64,000 nt of DNA from Methanobrevibacter thaueri. GTDB lineage: Archaea; Methanobacteriota; Methanobacteria; Methanobacteriales; Methanobacteriaceae. The DNA is taken from assembly GCF_015062915.1 (NCBI RefSeq), contig NZ_SUTJ01000002.1:127315-191314 (forward strand). The letters are read 5' to 3'. The notes beneath the pieces are model-generated. The model was not told where the DNA came from. It did not search any database and saw only the letters and a program-made list of their open reading frames with translations. Shown here in pieces: positions 22,901 to 33,164 of this stretch; positions within the stretch are counted from its first letter, which is position 1, and every line of letters starts with the position of its first letter. Both the position numbers and the translations under genes were made by a program.

Positions 22901-25900
22901 CTTCTAAGTCTTTTACGACCCATAAGCCAGTTCCGCCAGCAACAGGAACAGTGTAAGTTCCAACACCATCTATTTCAACAGTCACATTACCGGTAGCATC
23001 AGCAGGTACAGTAATATTGACCACAGCAACATCACCGACAGTGATGTTTTCAACTTTGACACTTACTGTGGAATTGACTTTAGCCACATTAAAGCTTGCG
23101 TCACCTTCACAGGTTGTGTAGTTATCATCACCAAGGTATTTAGCATGAACTGTGTATGTTTTATTAGCTAAATTACTTAATACTAATGTTGCAACGCCGT
23201 TATCAAGATCTACATAGTAATCTTTGCCATCTACTGTAATCACTACGGAACCAGTAGCACCAGTAGTTACATTTACTTTAATGGTTTCATCTGAGGCGGT
23301 AGTGATATTAGTGACGCTGATTGTTAAATCAGATTGCAATTTAATTACTTCAATTGTTTTGGAAATCAAGCTACCTGTTAAGTTCTTATCTCCTTCATAG
23401 ATTACAGTCAATGTATGGTTTCCATAAGGCAGTAAATCGGTTGTGAAGTTAGCACGACCGTTTATTAAGGTTGCAGTATAGTTTTTGCCACCAATCATGA
23501 TTGTGACATTACCAGTTGCGTTTGTATTGTTAACTGTAATATTTATGACTTGAGTTTCATTTACATAGATAATAGGTTTGAATTCAACATCCAATGTTGT
23601 ATTTGCTTTTAAAACTGTAAATTTAGCGCTAGCAGTAGCGTTATCATTATAATCATCTGTTGCGAAGAATTCGACACTAGCGACTTTACTTCCTGCAGCT
23701 AAATCAGTTAAATCAACTTGAGCAACACCTTTAGATACGGTGCCGCTGAATACTTTACCGTCTACAGTGATATTGACAGTACCGTTAGCATCATTGCCAA
23801 CATAAATAAATGCAACAGCCTTATCAGGATAAGTCACATCGCCAATAACCACATCGATAGAAGGATCCATTCTTGAAACAGTGAATTTGACATCATTTAA
23901 TGTTAGTTCATCATAATTGCTGTCGCCATAGAATACAACAGTAGCGGTCTTATCACCTGCAGGCAATACATCAGCAAGGATTAAGGTTTTTGCACTTCCG
24001 TTGTACAGTACTTTATCTCCTACTTTGATTGAAACATTTCCATTAAAGTCATCAGTGACATTTATGACGAATGTAGTGTTTTGCTCAACAGTAACATTGA
24101 ATGCAGTCACATCAGCAACTAAAGTAGCATTATCCACAGTGAATCTTGTAGAGTTTTCACTTCCTGCATACTTATTGTCACCAACATAGGTTACATTGAC
24201 TTTATGATCGCCGCTATTCAATCCTGAAACATTTAATCCACCTTTACCATTGATAATAGCAACATCATATTCCTTACCGTCAACAGTCAATTTGACAGTA
24301 GCATTTATAGTCTCATTCAATTCAACAGTAATGACAGCCACATCACCATAAGTGATTGGAGTTTTAACTGTCACACTGATATCAGTAGGAACACGATTGA
24401 CATTGAATTTCTGAGGATTAGATACGTTACCGTTATACTTGTCATTGCCCATGAATGTAGCGACAACAGTAATTGTATCATTATTAACAGGAGTGTACGC
24501 GATAGTAGCAACATTAGAATCTGCAATATGTACAGTGTAGTTAGCGCCGTTAATTGTAAATACAACATCACCTGTAACTGACTCATTCAAGTTAGCAGTG
24601 ATAGTTACCGGACTGCCAACATAAATAGTCACAGGAACTGTGGTTGCATTGACACTAATTGTCATATTCTTTTTAACAACTTGGAATGTTGCATTTGCGG
24701 TAGATCCATAATAATATTCGTCTTCATCCAAGACAGCAACTATTTCATAGGTGCCCATAGGCAATCCATTTTCGATTGTTACTTTATTATTAGTAATATT
24801 ATACTTTTCACCGTTTATGGTAACACTAATATTACCAGTGGAATTAACAGGAGTTAGGGTAATTACAATCTCTTCACCGACATAATAAACATCCTCTACA
24901 GTGATATTGATAGCGGATGTTCCTTTAGCTGTGACATTCACCCAACCACTAGCAGTACCTTCAACATACTTATCATTCTCAACATAAGTTACAGATACAG
25001 TGTAATTGCCAACACTTAATCCATTAACGGTTAAAGTAGCATTGCCTCCAGTCATTTTGACTGCATAATTAGCACCATCAACAGAAACGATTAAAGTACC
25101 ATTACGGTCACTAGGACCTGAAATATTGATTACAGCATCATTACCGACAGTTATAGTGATATTGGTAACATTTACAATAGGAGTGCGTTTAGATACGGCG
25201 AAGTTAGCGGTAGTGAAATTGGATACATACTTATCGGTTCCTGAGTAAGTTACAGCTACAGTCTTATTGCCGTAGGTTACATTAGGAACAACGAATCTTG
25301 CAACGCCGTCAGTGACGCTTTCAGGACCATAAACTTTACCGTTGATTTCAATAGTTACATTACCTGCATTATCATCCGGTACAGTAACATTGATATATGC
25401 AGTATCATCAACGTAAAGGATGTTTTCAACATCAACTTTAATCGGACTACCAACTTTAGATACAGTGAATCTGGTAGATGCTGTTTTATTTACATATTTA
25501 TCATTACCGAAGTAAGCAGTAACAATGTAAACACCTTCTTTAAGTGTTGAAATGTTATTCAATACGGCTTTGCCTTGACTGATAGCAACAGTGTAATTGG
25601 TTCCGTTCAATTCAATGATTACGTTACCGGTTGCATCAACAGGAACATTGACAGTAATGTTGGTGTTGTTTCCAACATAAATATCGGATGCAGTAATATT
25701 CATTACATAATCAGAAGTCAGGTTAGTAGTGAATGTGTATTCAGTAGAGTTAACTGTGAAGTTTCTGTCACCAGGATAGGATGCAACAATTGTGTAAGTG
25801 CCGTTTTCAAGAACATCAGTAGTGAATATGGCCACGCCATCCTCATCAACAGCCATTGAATATTGTTTGCCTCCAACTTCAATAGTCACATTCTCGGTTA

Positions 25901-28900
25901 CTCTAGGATCCGCTCTGACAATAATGGTTGCGTTTTCACCGGATGTGGACTCAACATGAATAATTTCAACATTAGGTGAGATTTGTCTTACTTCAAATGT
26001 TTTATTAGTTTCATTTACATTATATTTGCCATCACCGCTGTAATTAGCGTAAACTGTGTAGTTACCAGCAGCGAGGTCTTCTACAATCCAATTGACTTTA
26101 CCGTCAACAATAGGTAAAGTAATATTTCTAGTTTCATTAATTCTAATAGTTATATAACCAGTAGCATTATTATTAACAGTTACAGTAATATTTGCTTTAT
26201 TTCCATAATCAATAGATTCGACATCAATAGATATTGTAGTATTTATTGAATCCACTCTGAAAGTTGTGTCATTTTCAGCAACTGTGTAATTGTCAAGTGT
26301 ACCCCCATAGTATTTGATGTGTACACTGTAGTTTCCAACAGCCAAATCAATTACAGTGATTTCGGCTACACCATTTGTGAACTTATCTACATATATTGGA
26401 CTTTTAGTGAAGTTTCCGCTTAAGATTACGAAACCAGTTGCATTGGCAGGAATGTTGATTGTGATTTTTCCGTCCTGGTCAACAGTAATGTTCAAGGCAG
26501 TTACATTTACTTCAGGAACTCTTTGGGTAACATCAAATTCGGCCTTTGATCTGTTGCCGGTAATGTTTCTATCTCCATCATAGAATACCCAAGCGATTTT
26601 GTGTCCAACAGTCAAGCTGGTAATGTTGAATCTTGCAACACCGTCTTTGATTTCTGCAGTGTAGTCAACACCATCAATGTTTATAGTTACGTTACCGGTT
26701 GCATTAGTGATAATGTTGCCGGCAGCGTCTTTGATTGTAACATTTACATATTCTGTATCCCATACTGGGATGTTATGCACATCAACATCTAAGACTGTGC
26801 CGATTTGCAATACGTTAAAGTCATCGGTTACTACAGCGTCAGTGTAGTTTGCATTTCCACTATAGGTAGCAATGACTACATAATTTCCAACAGCCAAACC
26901 TCCGACAGTCCAATTGACCTTACCATCAACAATCGGCAAGGTAATATTCTTATCAGTTCCATTAATCTTAATTGTTATATTTCCTGTTACTCCCTCAGGA
27001 ACTGTCACAGTAATATTTGCTTCTTCGCCATAGTATATGTCTTCAACAGTGATATTGAGCATTGGTTTTGCTTTATATACTGTGAAATTGGCGCTGTTTG
27101 TATTTACTGTGTAGTTTTCATCACCATTATATATAACTTCAACTGTGTAGTTTCCAGCAGGCAATATGACACCCGGTAAAATCGCTTTGCCTTCTGTGAG
27201 GTTTTGTGTGTCAAATACATAATAGGTATCATTAATTTTGACAGTTACATTTCCTGTAGCGTCTTCAGGAAGTGTTACGACAATTAAAGTTTCATTTCCA
27301 TAAGTTACATTGTCAACATCAATAATGATTTCAGGTGCCCCTTGGGTCACATAGAATACTGTGTAATTAGTAACATTATTATATTTATTATCTCCCTCAT
27401 AGAATAGGGTCACATTATATTCCCCGACAGGTAATTTTGGAAGTTCAATTGATACAGTACCATTCTTAATTCTGCCGAAATATTCTTTTCCATCAACAAT
27501 AACTGAAACGACACCAGTAGTGTCATTTAAAAGGGTAATATTGATTATTTCATTTTGAATGACGGTAATGTTTGTAACATTTGCTGAAATTGGAGTGTCA
27601 TATTTAAGTACCCTGAAATCAGCTTCACCTTTAGCAGGTCCTAAAAGTTTACTACCTTCATAGAATACTATTACCTTCTTAATTCCTGCAGTCAGATTAG
27701 TTGCATTGAATGTAGCTGTTGCATTGGTAGCTCCCATAGTTAATGTTAAATTATAACCTATATTATCAAGATACAGGGTTACATTACCAGGTACATCATA
27801 TCCTTCAGGAGGAACAATTGTGACATTGATATAGACTGTATCATTCACCATAATGTCATATGCATTTACCTCAATGAAAACCGCAGCAAATTCTTTTTGA
27901 TTCAAAGTGTAATTAGTTACATTTTCTGAATCGTAATAGTTATGGTCATCATGATATATTGTTTTTATAGTGTAATTTCTAGGAAGCAAATCACGAATAA
28001 TTGCAGAAGTAAAACCATCAACAATTCTAACATTTACAAATCTGACAACCATTGTTGGATCATCAACACTATAAAACTCAACGGTTGCTATTCCATTAGC
28101 ATCCCAATATTGTTTGCCATCCCAATCATCAGTAATTGTGAAATTCATGTAAAGATTATATCCCAAATCATCCATACTGACTGTTAAATTGGATTGTGCT
28201 TTAGTTATATTGAATGAAACTGTTGTGTTAACTTCATTGTAGTTTGCATCACCCCAGTATTTTAAGAATACGGTGTGATTGCCAACTTCAAAGAATTTAT
28301 CTGCAGTGAAATTGGTAAGAATGTTTTCCAAAGATCCTTTACCATTTTCAATAGTCATGTTTCCTTTAAATACATCGTCAATATAAACAGAAATGATACC
28401 TTTTGCACTTTGTAGAATGTTTCCGCTCTTACCAGTGATGTTTGCAGTGACTGTTGTGTTTCTATGGAATATGGTGTCCAATGCAGAAGCGTCAATGAAA
28501 ACATCTTTATCTCTTGAGGTATCTGCTGCCCTGGTATAGTAATCTTCATTTAGAAGTCTTGCATTCACATAAATATCATCTAATTGATATGTTTCAGTTA
28601 GGACATCTGCAACTTCCAAGTGGATTTTACCATTTTCATCTGTTGCATAAACACCTTCATATAATTTATTATTGTCCCCATCAAATATTTCAACGAGTAC
28701 AGGTATACCTGCTTCACGAGCGAAACCGTCTTTTATAGAAGATATATTGCCGGTTTGAACAGCTGTCTGACCAGTTGTTATGTTATTATCAGTCCAATAT
28801 GTAACATTATTACAAGATATAGTAAATCCTTTATTTCCATGTTTAATATACATTGAATTTAAGTGAGTATCTGCTCCTTCCAATACTATGTCGACGCTAC

Positions 28901-31900
28901 CTGAATTTCTATTAAAATCTAAGTCGAATTTGGTGGTATCTGCCCTATTATCAAGAAGTACAGCATCATTTAATGTGAAAAATACTGATGCAGAAATTGC
29001 AGATCCCCTATTTGCTTTATTTCCTGTGAAATTAGCACCAGTTACTACTAAATCAGATACACTATTATAGACACATAAAGCTCCAGCTTTATTAGCTGTA
29101 TTGTTTATAAATGTAAGATTATTAAATACGGAATGAGGACATTCTTTAATCTGAATCGCACCTCCACCATTAATGTTATATTTACCATTAGCTTGAGCAA
29201 CGTTATTTATGAATACTGAATTTTCAAGTGTAATCATACGGGCACTACTGGAGGCAAGTCCTTGTATATACAATGCACCAGCTTCCTTAGAGGAAGAACA
29301 ATTCTCAAATAGACAATTCCTTATAGTATAATTAGCATTTGGTCTTAAATACATAGCTCCTCCTTGAGCCCAAACATCTGAAGCTGATGTACCTGATGTA
29401 TCACCATTAGTGGTAACGAAATTGCCTACAAAAATACAATTATCAACCAATGCATGATAACTTTTATCCCATAAAACAGCCCCCCCATCCACTTTCTTAT
29501 CAATAGTAGATTGAACGGAATTATAATAGAATTCGGAATTTTTAATAGTACCGTAGTATCCGCCTTCAGACCAATAAACAGCACCTCCACCTCTTGTAAT
29601 AGTTCCAGTAGTATTACCATGTGCAGTGTTATTTGTAAATATACAACCATCAACAGTATTATATCTAGAGTTAGCTCCACCATACCAATATATAGCTCCT
29701 CCACTCAACTCTGCTAAGTTACCTGTAAAGTTAGAATTATATACAGTACCATGTGAACCTGTAGAATAGATTGCACCACCATCCCTAGCTGCATAACCAT
29801 TATTCAGTGAAGAATACATAACAACACCATTATCCCCTTCGATATAGACAATTCCACCATTATATGCGCTGGAATTTTCAAAGTTGGAATGGGAAACTAT
29901 TGTGTCTTTACCTTTGATGTAAATTGCTCCACCTAAATTATTAGAAGTATATTGGAATCCGGATTTTGCGGAAGTTTCAGTGAAATCAGAACCTCCAATA
30001 AATGTACCGATACCCTCAACATATATTGCTCCACCAGCTCTTGCAGTAGAGTTGGAGAAAGTAGAGTTTGAAATATCAGTATGATTACCAATAATATATA
30101 TTGTACCACCATCTGCTCCTTCAGCAGCACAGTTATTAAAGTTACATCCATCAATATCCACATCATTTCCTGTAATGAATATTGCACCACCAGTATTCTC
30201 ATTACCCCTATTTTTAGTTAAACTGTCAGTGAAGTTGGAGTTTGATATATCTACATTGTTACCTGTAATGGAAAGTGTACCACCTTTAGAGGTACTTGGG
30301 TCTGAAGGATCTCCAGTACTGGTACCGATATTGCGTACAAAGGAACTTCCATCGAGAGCACCGTTGTGTCCTTCCCAGTATATTGCTCCACCGTCATCGC
30401 CTGCGACATTATCAGTGAAGTTGGATGCAAGTATGTTACAATTATCTCCTGAGATGTATAATGCAGCACCATCTTCAACAGCTTCGTTATTGACAGCTGT
30501 AAGATTGTAAACATAACCGTCATTACCTGACCAGTAGATTCCTCCACCATCTACAGCTAAAGAATCTTCAACAACAGCATTTATGATGCAGGTGTTGTTT
30601 CCAATAATTTCCATTGCTCCACCTTTTGTATTATTCTGTGCACTGCCGTCAATACTTGCTGAACAGTTGGAGAAGTAGATATTTGTTAAATTGACATTGT
30701 TACCTGTGAGGAATAATCCTCCTGCTTCTTCATTAGCGAAACTGTCTGTTACGACAAGTTGGTCAATAGCCATGTTTGAACCGGTGATAATTATGGTACC
30801 TCCTTTTGAGTGGGACTCATCCAGAGCATCACTCTTACTGATACCTCTATTGTTGTTTGCAGTTATGTTATACATCTTACCGCGTTGACCGGTCCAGAAT
30901 ATTGCTCCACCGTCGTCTCCTGCAGTGTTGCTATCAAATGTTGAATTGATCAATAGACAGTCATTTCCTTCAATATATACTGAACCACCATCAAATCTAG
31001 CGTAGTTATTGGAGAATGAGGAATTTATAACTTGACCATTATTACCATTCCAGAATATGGATCCACCATTACCAGTTGCTGCAGTGTTATTAATAAATAC
31101 AGAATTAGATAAAGTTGAGTCGTGAGCGCCTTCATACCAATCTAGAGCACCACCATTAATACCAGCATAATTATCAACAAATTCACTGCCATCAACAAGA
31201 ATATTACTACAATCACCATCAGTACTACCTTGCATGTAGATAGCACCACCATTACGTGAAGCATTATTCAATCTAAAGGTACTGTTTAAAACCTTACCAT
31301 TAGCACCAGTCCACATAATAGCACCACCATGACCACCATAAGTCAAGTTACCATAAGAGTCATAATCTAAAACATTACCTTTAGCAGTGTTATTCTCAAA
31401 GGTGGAATTGCTAATAGTACCATCATGACCGAACCAATATACAGCACCACCAGACCTCTCAGCAGTATTGTTGATAAATACAGAATTATAGAGGTCTGCA
31501 TCATGTGCACCTTCATACCAATCTAATGCACCACCATTTCTACCTGCATAATTATCAATGAATAAACCACCATCAACAGTAATATTAGTACAATCTTCAT
31601 TAGAACCACCTTGCATGAAGATAGCACCACCATTACGTGAAGCATTATTCAATCTAAAGGTGCTGTTTATAATATCACCATTAGCACCTTTCCAAACAAT
31701 AGCACCACCATTACCACCAAGGATAATAGAACCATCAGGTCCTGTTCCATTAACAGTACCTAATGCCTTATTATGGGTAAAGTTGGAATTTATTATTGTA
31801 CCATTATAACCACTCCAGTATATAGCACCACCAGTACTACTTGCAGTATTATTGATGAAATAACAATAAGCTACCTTACCATCCTGAGCACCTTCTTGCC

Positions 31901-32882
31901 AATCAATAGCACCACCATTCAAACCAGCAGTATTGTTAATGAATATGGAATGACTGAAAGTAGTATTAGTACAGTTTTCTGTAGAGTTACCATGTAGGAA
32001 TATAGCTCCACCACGATTTTGAGCAACATTACCAGTGAATATACAATTGGTTACAGTACCATTACTACCTACCCATAGTACAGCAGCACCATCTCCACCA
32101 CCAACGATACCACCGATTTCACTAGTAACTTCACCAGTAGCAACATTGTTAGTGAAATTAGAATCTCTTATAGTACCATAGTGACCACTCCAATGTACTG
32201 CACCACCTGAACGTTTAGCAGTATTATCTGTGAAAGTGGAACCGGTAATCTTTCCATTAGATGAACCAGCATACCAATCTATAGCACCACCATTTCCTCC
32301 AGCGACATTGCCTTCAAAGTTACAGTTGGTAACTGTATCTCCTTCACCGGATCCCAGGTATATTGCACCACCATGGCCACTAGCAGTGTTGTTTGTGAAA
32401 TTACAATCAGAAATTATTAATGTACCATCAGAATTAATAGACCCTCCGTTTCCATCAGCATTGGCATTAATAAATGTAATTCCAGTCAGTGTTATACTGT
32501 GACCGCTGTGTATATTAAATATTCTAGCTTGCTGGCTACCATCGATAACTATGTTTCCGATACCAGTTATACTGTTAACTGTATTTGGAACAGAAATACC
32601 GTTGACTAAGCCAGTATCTTTATCACCATCATAAGTATAATTTTTAGTTAATACTATGTCCCCTCCAAGGCTCAAATCATTCTGCAAGTCTGAAAATGTT
32701 CCTGCATCACTTCCATCCTGCAGCTGATTATCTGTGTTAGGAAGTGAATATGCAGAGACATTACTTTCTGTTGTTAAAACAACTTGATCTGTTGAATTTC
32801 CATCACTTGCTGCCGCAACGGCCTGCAGTGAGAAAAGACAACATATTATTAAACATATAATTAATATCTCTTTTCTTAACAT
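19953..32882 (-). CDS. Giant adhesin-like surface protein (4,309 aa) with cationic C-terminal domain
   Basis: Complete gene. Residues 1-25 form a signal peptide (MLRKE, hydrophobic core, AVAAAS). About 50-1,340 is a parallel beta-helix of GGAI/NNTA rungs. About 1,340-1,560 is a non-repetitive linker. About 1,560-4,030 holds a long tandem run of Ig-like domains (T-G-N-V-T-I-x-I-N-G, Y-x-G-D-x-N-Y). About 4,040-4,200 holds two more diverged sandwich domains, and the last 95 residues are a Lys-rich domain (KGKKIVFKFKGKKYSAKTN). Sequons are abundant. No sortase motif or membrane anchor is visible, so the basic tail may bind the pseudomurein wall; that is inference. A GGAGGGGGTG ribosome site supports the start. 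Its N-terminal rungs are so like those of the upstream-transcribed neighbour at 1-19190 that duplication or gene conversion is likely. Confidence 0.93.
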   Translation of the reverse strand: MLRKEILIICLIICCLFSLQAVAAASDGNSTDQVVLTTESNVSAYSLPNTDNQLQDGSDAGTFSDLQNDLSLGGDIVLTKNYTYDGDKDTGLVNGISVPNTVNSITGIGNIVIDGSQQARIFNIHSGHSITLTGITFINANADGNGGSINSDGTLIISDCNFTNNTASGHGGAIYLGSGEGDTVTNCNFEGNVAGGNGGAIDWYAGSSNGKITGSTFTDNTAKRSGGAVHWSGHYGTIRDSNFTNNVATGEVTSEIGGIVGGGDGAAVLWVGSNGTVTNCIFTGNVAQNRGGAIFLHGNSTENCTNTTFSHSIFINNTAGLNGGAIDWQEGAQDGKVAYCYFINNTASSTGGAIYWSGYNGTIINSNFTHNKALGTVNGTGPDGSIILGGNGGAIVWKGANGDIINSTFRLNNASRNGGAIFMQGGSNEDCTNITVDGGLFIDNYAGRNGGALDWYEGAHDADLYNSVFINNTAERSGGAVYWFGHDGTISNSTFENNTAKGNVLDYDSYGNLTYGGHGGAIMWTGANGKVLNSTFRLNNASRNGGAIYMQGSTDGDCSNILVDGSEFVDNYAGINGGALDWYEGAHDSTLSNSVFINNTAATGNGGSIFWNGNNGQVINSSFSNNYARFDGGSVYIEGNDCLLINSTFDSNTAGDDGGAIFWTGQRGKMYNITANNNRGISKSDALDESHSKGGTIIITGSNMAIDQLVVTDSFANEEAGGLFLTGNNVNLTNIYFSNCSASIDGSAQNNTKGGAMEIIGNNTCIINAVVEDSLAVDGGGIYWSGNDGYVYNLTAVNNEAVEDGAALYISGDNCNILASNFTDNVAGDDGGAIYWEGHNGALDGSSFVRNIGTSTGDPSDPSTSKGGTLSITGNNVDISNSNFTDSLTKNRGNENTGGAIFITGNDVDIDGCNFNNCAAEGADGGTIYIIGNHTDISNSTFSNSTARAGGAIYVEGIGTFIGGSDFTETSAKSGFQYTSNNLGGAIYIKGKDTIVSHSNFENSSAYNGGIVYIEGDNGVVMYSSLNNGYAARDGGAIYSTGSHGTVYNSNFTGNLAELSGGAIYWYGGANSRYNTVDGCIFTNNTAHGNTTGTITRGGGAVYWSEGGYYGTIKNSEFYYNSVQSTIDKKVDGGAVLWDKSYHALVDNCIFVGNFVTTNGDTSGTSASDVWAQGGAMYLRPNANYTIRNCLFENCSSSKEAGALYIQGLASSSARMITLENSVFINNVAQANGKYNINGGGAIQIKECPHSVFNNLTFINNTANKAGALCVYNSVSDLVVTGANFTGNKANRGSAISASVFFTLNDAVLLDNRADTTKFDLDFNRNSGSVDIVLEGADTHLNSMYIKHGNKGFTISCNNVTYWTDNNITTGQTAVQTGNISSIKDGFAREAGIPVLVEIFDGDNNKLYEGVYATDENGKIHLEVADVLTETYQLDDIYVNARLLNEDYYTRAADTSRDKDVFIDASALDTIFHRNTTVTANITGKSGNILQSAKGIISVYIDDVFKGNMTIENGKGSLENILTNFTADKFFEVGNHTVFLKYWGDANYNEVNTTVSFNITKAQSNLTVSMDDLGYNLYMNFTITDDWDGKQYWDANGIATVEFYSVDDPTMVVRFVNVRIVDGFTSAIIRDLLPRNYTIKTIYHDDHNYYDSENVTNYTLNQKEFAAVFIEVNAYDIMVNDTVYINVTIVPPEGYDVPGNVTLYLDNIGYNLTLTMGATNATATFNATNLTAGIKKVIVFYEGSKLLGPAKGEADFRVLKYDTPISANVTNITVIQNEIINITLLNDTTGVVSVIVDGKEYFGRIKNGTVSIELPKLPVGEYNVTLFYEGDNKYNNVTNYTVFYVTQGAPEIIIDVDNVTYGNETLIVVTLPEDATGNVTVKINDTYYVFDTQNLTEGKAILPGVILPAGNYTVEVIYNGDENYTVNTNSANFTVYKAKPMLNITVEDIYYGEEANITVTVPEGVTGNITIKINGTDKNITLPIVDGKVNWTVGGLAVGNYVVIATYSGNANYTDAVVTDDFNVLQIGTVLDVDVHNIPVWDTEYVNVTIKDAAGNIITNATGNVTINIDGVDYTAEIKDGVARFNITSLTVGHKIAWVFYDGDRNITGNRSKAEFDVTQRVPEVNVTALNITVDQDGKITINIPANATGFVILSGNFTKSPIYVDKFTNGVAEITVIDLAVGNYSVHIKYYGGTLDNYTVAENDTTFRVDSINTTISIDVESIDYGNKANITVTVNNNATGYITIRINETRNITLPIVDGKVNWIVEDLAAGNYTVYANYSGDGKYNVNETNKTFEVRQISPNVEIIHVESTSGENATIIVRADPRVTENVTIEVGGKQYSMAVDEDGVAIFTTDVLENGTYTIVASYPGDRNFTVNSTEYTFTTNLTSDYVMNITASDIYVGNNTNITVNVPVDATGNVIIELNGTNYTVAISQGKAVLNNISTLKEGVYIVTAYFGNDKYVNKTASTRFTVSKVGSPIKVDVENILYVDDTAYINVTVPDDNAGNVTIEINGKVYGPESVTDGVARFVVPNVTYGNKTVAVTYSGTDKYVSNFTTANFAVSKRTPIVNVTNITITVGNDAVINISGPSDRNGTLIVSVDGANYAVKMTGGNATLTVNGLSVGNYTVSVTYVENDKYVEGTASGWVNVTAKGTSAINITVEDVYYVGEEIVITLTPVNSTGNISVTINGEKYNITNNKVTIENGLPMGTYEIVAVLDEDEYYYGSTANATFQVVKKNMTISVNATTVPVTIYVGSPVTITANLNESVTGDVVFTINGANYTVHIADSNVATIAYTPVNNDTITVVATFMGNDKYNGNVSNPQKFNVNRVPTDISVTVKTPITYGDVAVITVELNETINATVKLTVDGKEYDVAIINGKGGLNVSGLNSGDHKVNVTYVGDNKYAGSENSTRFTVDNATLVADVTAFNVTVEQNTTFVINVTDDFNGNVSIKVGDKVLYNGSAKTLILADVLPAGDKTATVVFYGDSNYDELTLNDVKFTVSRMDPSIDVVIGDVTYPDKAVAFIYVGNDANGTVNITVDGKVFSGTVSKGVAQVDLTDLAAGSKVASVEFFATDDYNDNATASAKFTVLKANTTLDVEFKPIIYVNETQVINITVNNTNATGNVTIMIGGKNYTATLINGRANFTTDLLPYGNHTLTVIYEGDKNLTGSLISKTIEVIKLQSDLTISVTNITTASDETIKVNVTTGATGSVVITVDGKDYYVDLDNGVATLVLSNLANKTYTVHAKYLGDDNYTTCEGDASFNVAKVNSTVSVKVENITVGDVAVVNITVPADATGNVTVEIDGVGTYTVPVAGGTGLWVVKDLEVGTYTVKVTYNGDDNYLPSNNETTFKVSKAESGDIKVVDQGNRTVVITVPGKDGNVTVKVGNNTYNATVVDGVATVDLVNETPGPKDITVFYSGDENNPNATANATVNIPKYDTPMSIEVANSTVGNVTTVIVNVPEDVKGNVTVSIDGKTYSVKPVDGKAVFEIEGLIAGNKTVAASYVGDDWFVANSTVAHFKVDKVASSVNVTGDVINVGENATITITCPKDYNGTAVVNVDGKNYTVSITNGIGQIEVSGLANGTYDVKVTLLETDKYLGSENDTAKVLVNKVESFVTVNVDDIIVGDVAVVNITVPADATGNVTVEIVGVGTYTVPVAGGAGVLVVKDLKVGDYTVKVTYNGDGKYLPNNNETTFKVSKADTDDIKVIDQGNGTVVITVPGNATGNVTVKVGNETYNATVVNGTAIVTLNNATPGEHEIEVIYSGDENHNGTSTNSTVNIPKYDTPMSIEVSDGKVGDKVKVTVNVPDGLTNNVTVEVNGKIFSVKPVDGKAIVEIEGLLSGNKTVTATYDGDDNYVANSTTEVFKIDKNPAPISATVDNSTAGEVTIEVTLPSDATGYVIVNVNGTDYGINLTAGEKSVTIPVENSGDYTAKVTYLGDEKYLGNSTTVDYHATSNKTSSQVTAEVNDVPIGQDVVVKVTVPEGGDGNVTVRINGTNVTVPVKAGENIINVSGVSEGTHDVIIEYSGNDHVEPQTINKKVTVFRSIIAENITRGWNSPYDYKAEFLDNNGHVLADTEVQFIVNGQTYTAKTNSQGIAYLNVTKLDIGVYTVTCVNPVTGEKRNATTTIVKRLIENKDITMDFVDGTYYVVRAIGDDGKPVGKDEFVDIFVNTVHYSCRTDEDGYARLKINLNPRTYDITAEYKSYKVTNKLVVKQTLKLVKKTVKVKKGKKLKLKATLKWSNGKPIKGKKIVFKFKGKKYSAKTNSKGLAKVTIKSKVTKKLKPGKKYKYSATYITNIVKGKVKAKK

Positions 32883-32980
32883 AATACACCCCCTCCCATA
32901 TTCTTAACATGATTTTTTATCATGTCAGGGAGAGTCTATCGTGATATGTATATTATTATTTATTAATATATAAACTTTAA
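32883..32980 (-). promoter_or_regulatory. Promoter and 5' leader of the 4,309-aa adhesin gene
   Basis: On the minus strand, a TATA element (TTTATATATT, about 32965-32974) predicts a transcript start near 32942. The leader contains a perfect 7-bp inverted repeat with a 5-nt loop at 32907-32925 (acatgat/atcatgt) and GGAGGGGGTG before the ATG. The block at about 32928-32948 (GATATCACGATAGACTCTCC) corresponds closely to the same place in the other giant adhesin leader. Confidence 0.6.
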
Positions 32981-33164
32981 TAAATGGATTTTTAACAAAA
33001 ATTTAGAATTTTTACATTATAAGATAATAAATACTGAACATATAATATAAATATACTATAAAATTAAAAATGGATTAATTAGTATATTCAATGAATGGAC
33101 AAAAAAATTATAATAATAGAGAAAATAATCCGAAAATTAAAAAAAAAGAATTGAATAAAGCAAT

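Noticed and set aside
20011..32502. Plus-strand frames and minus-strand alternate frames inside the 4,309-aa gene
   Set aside because: They overlap a complete gene with signal peptide and domain structure and have biased composition that follows from the repeats.
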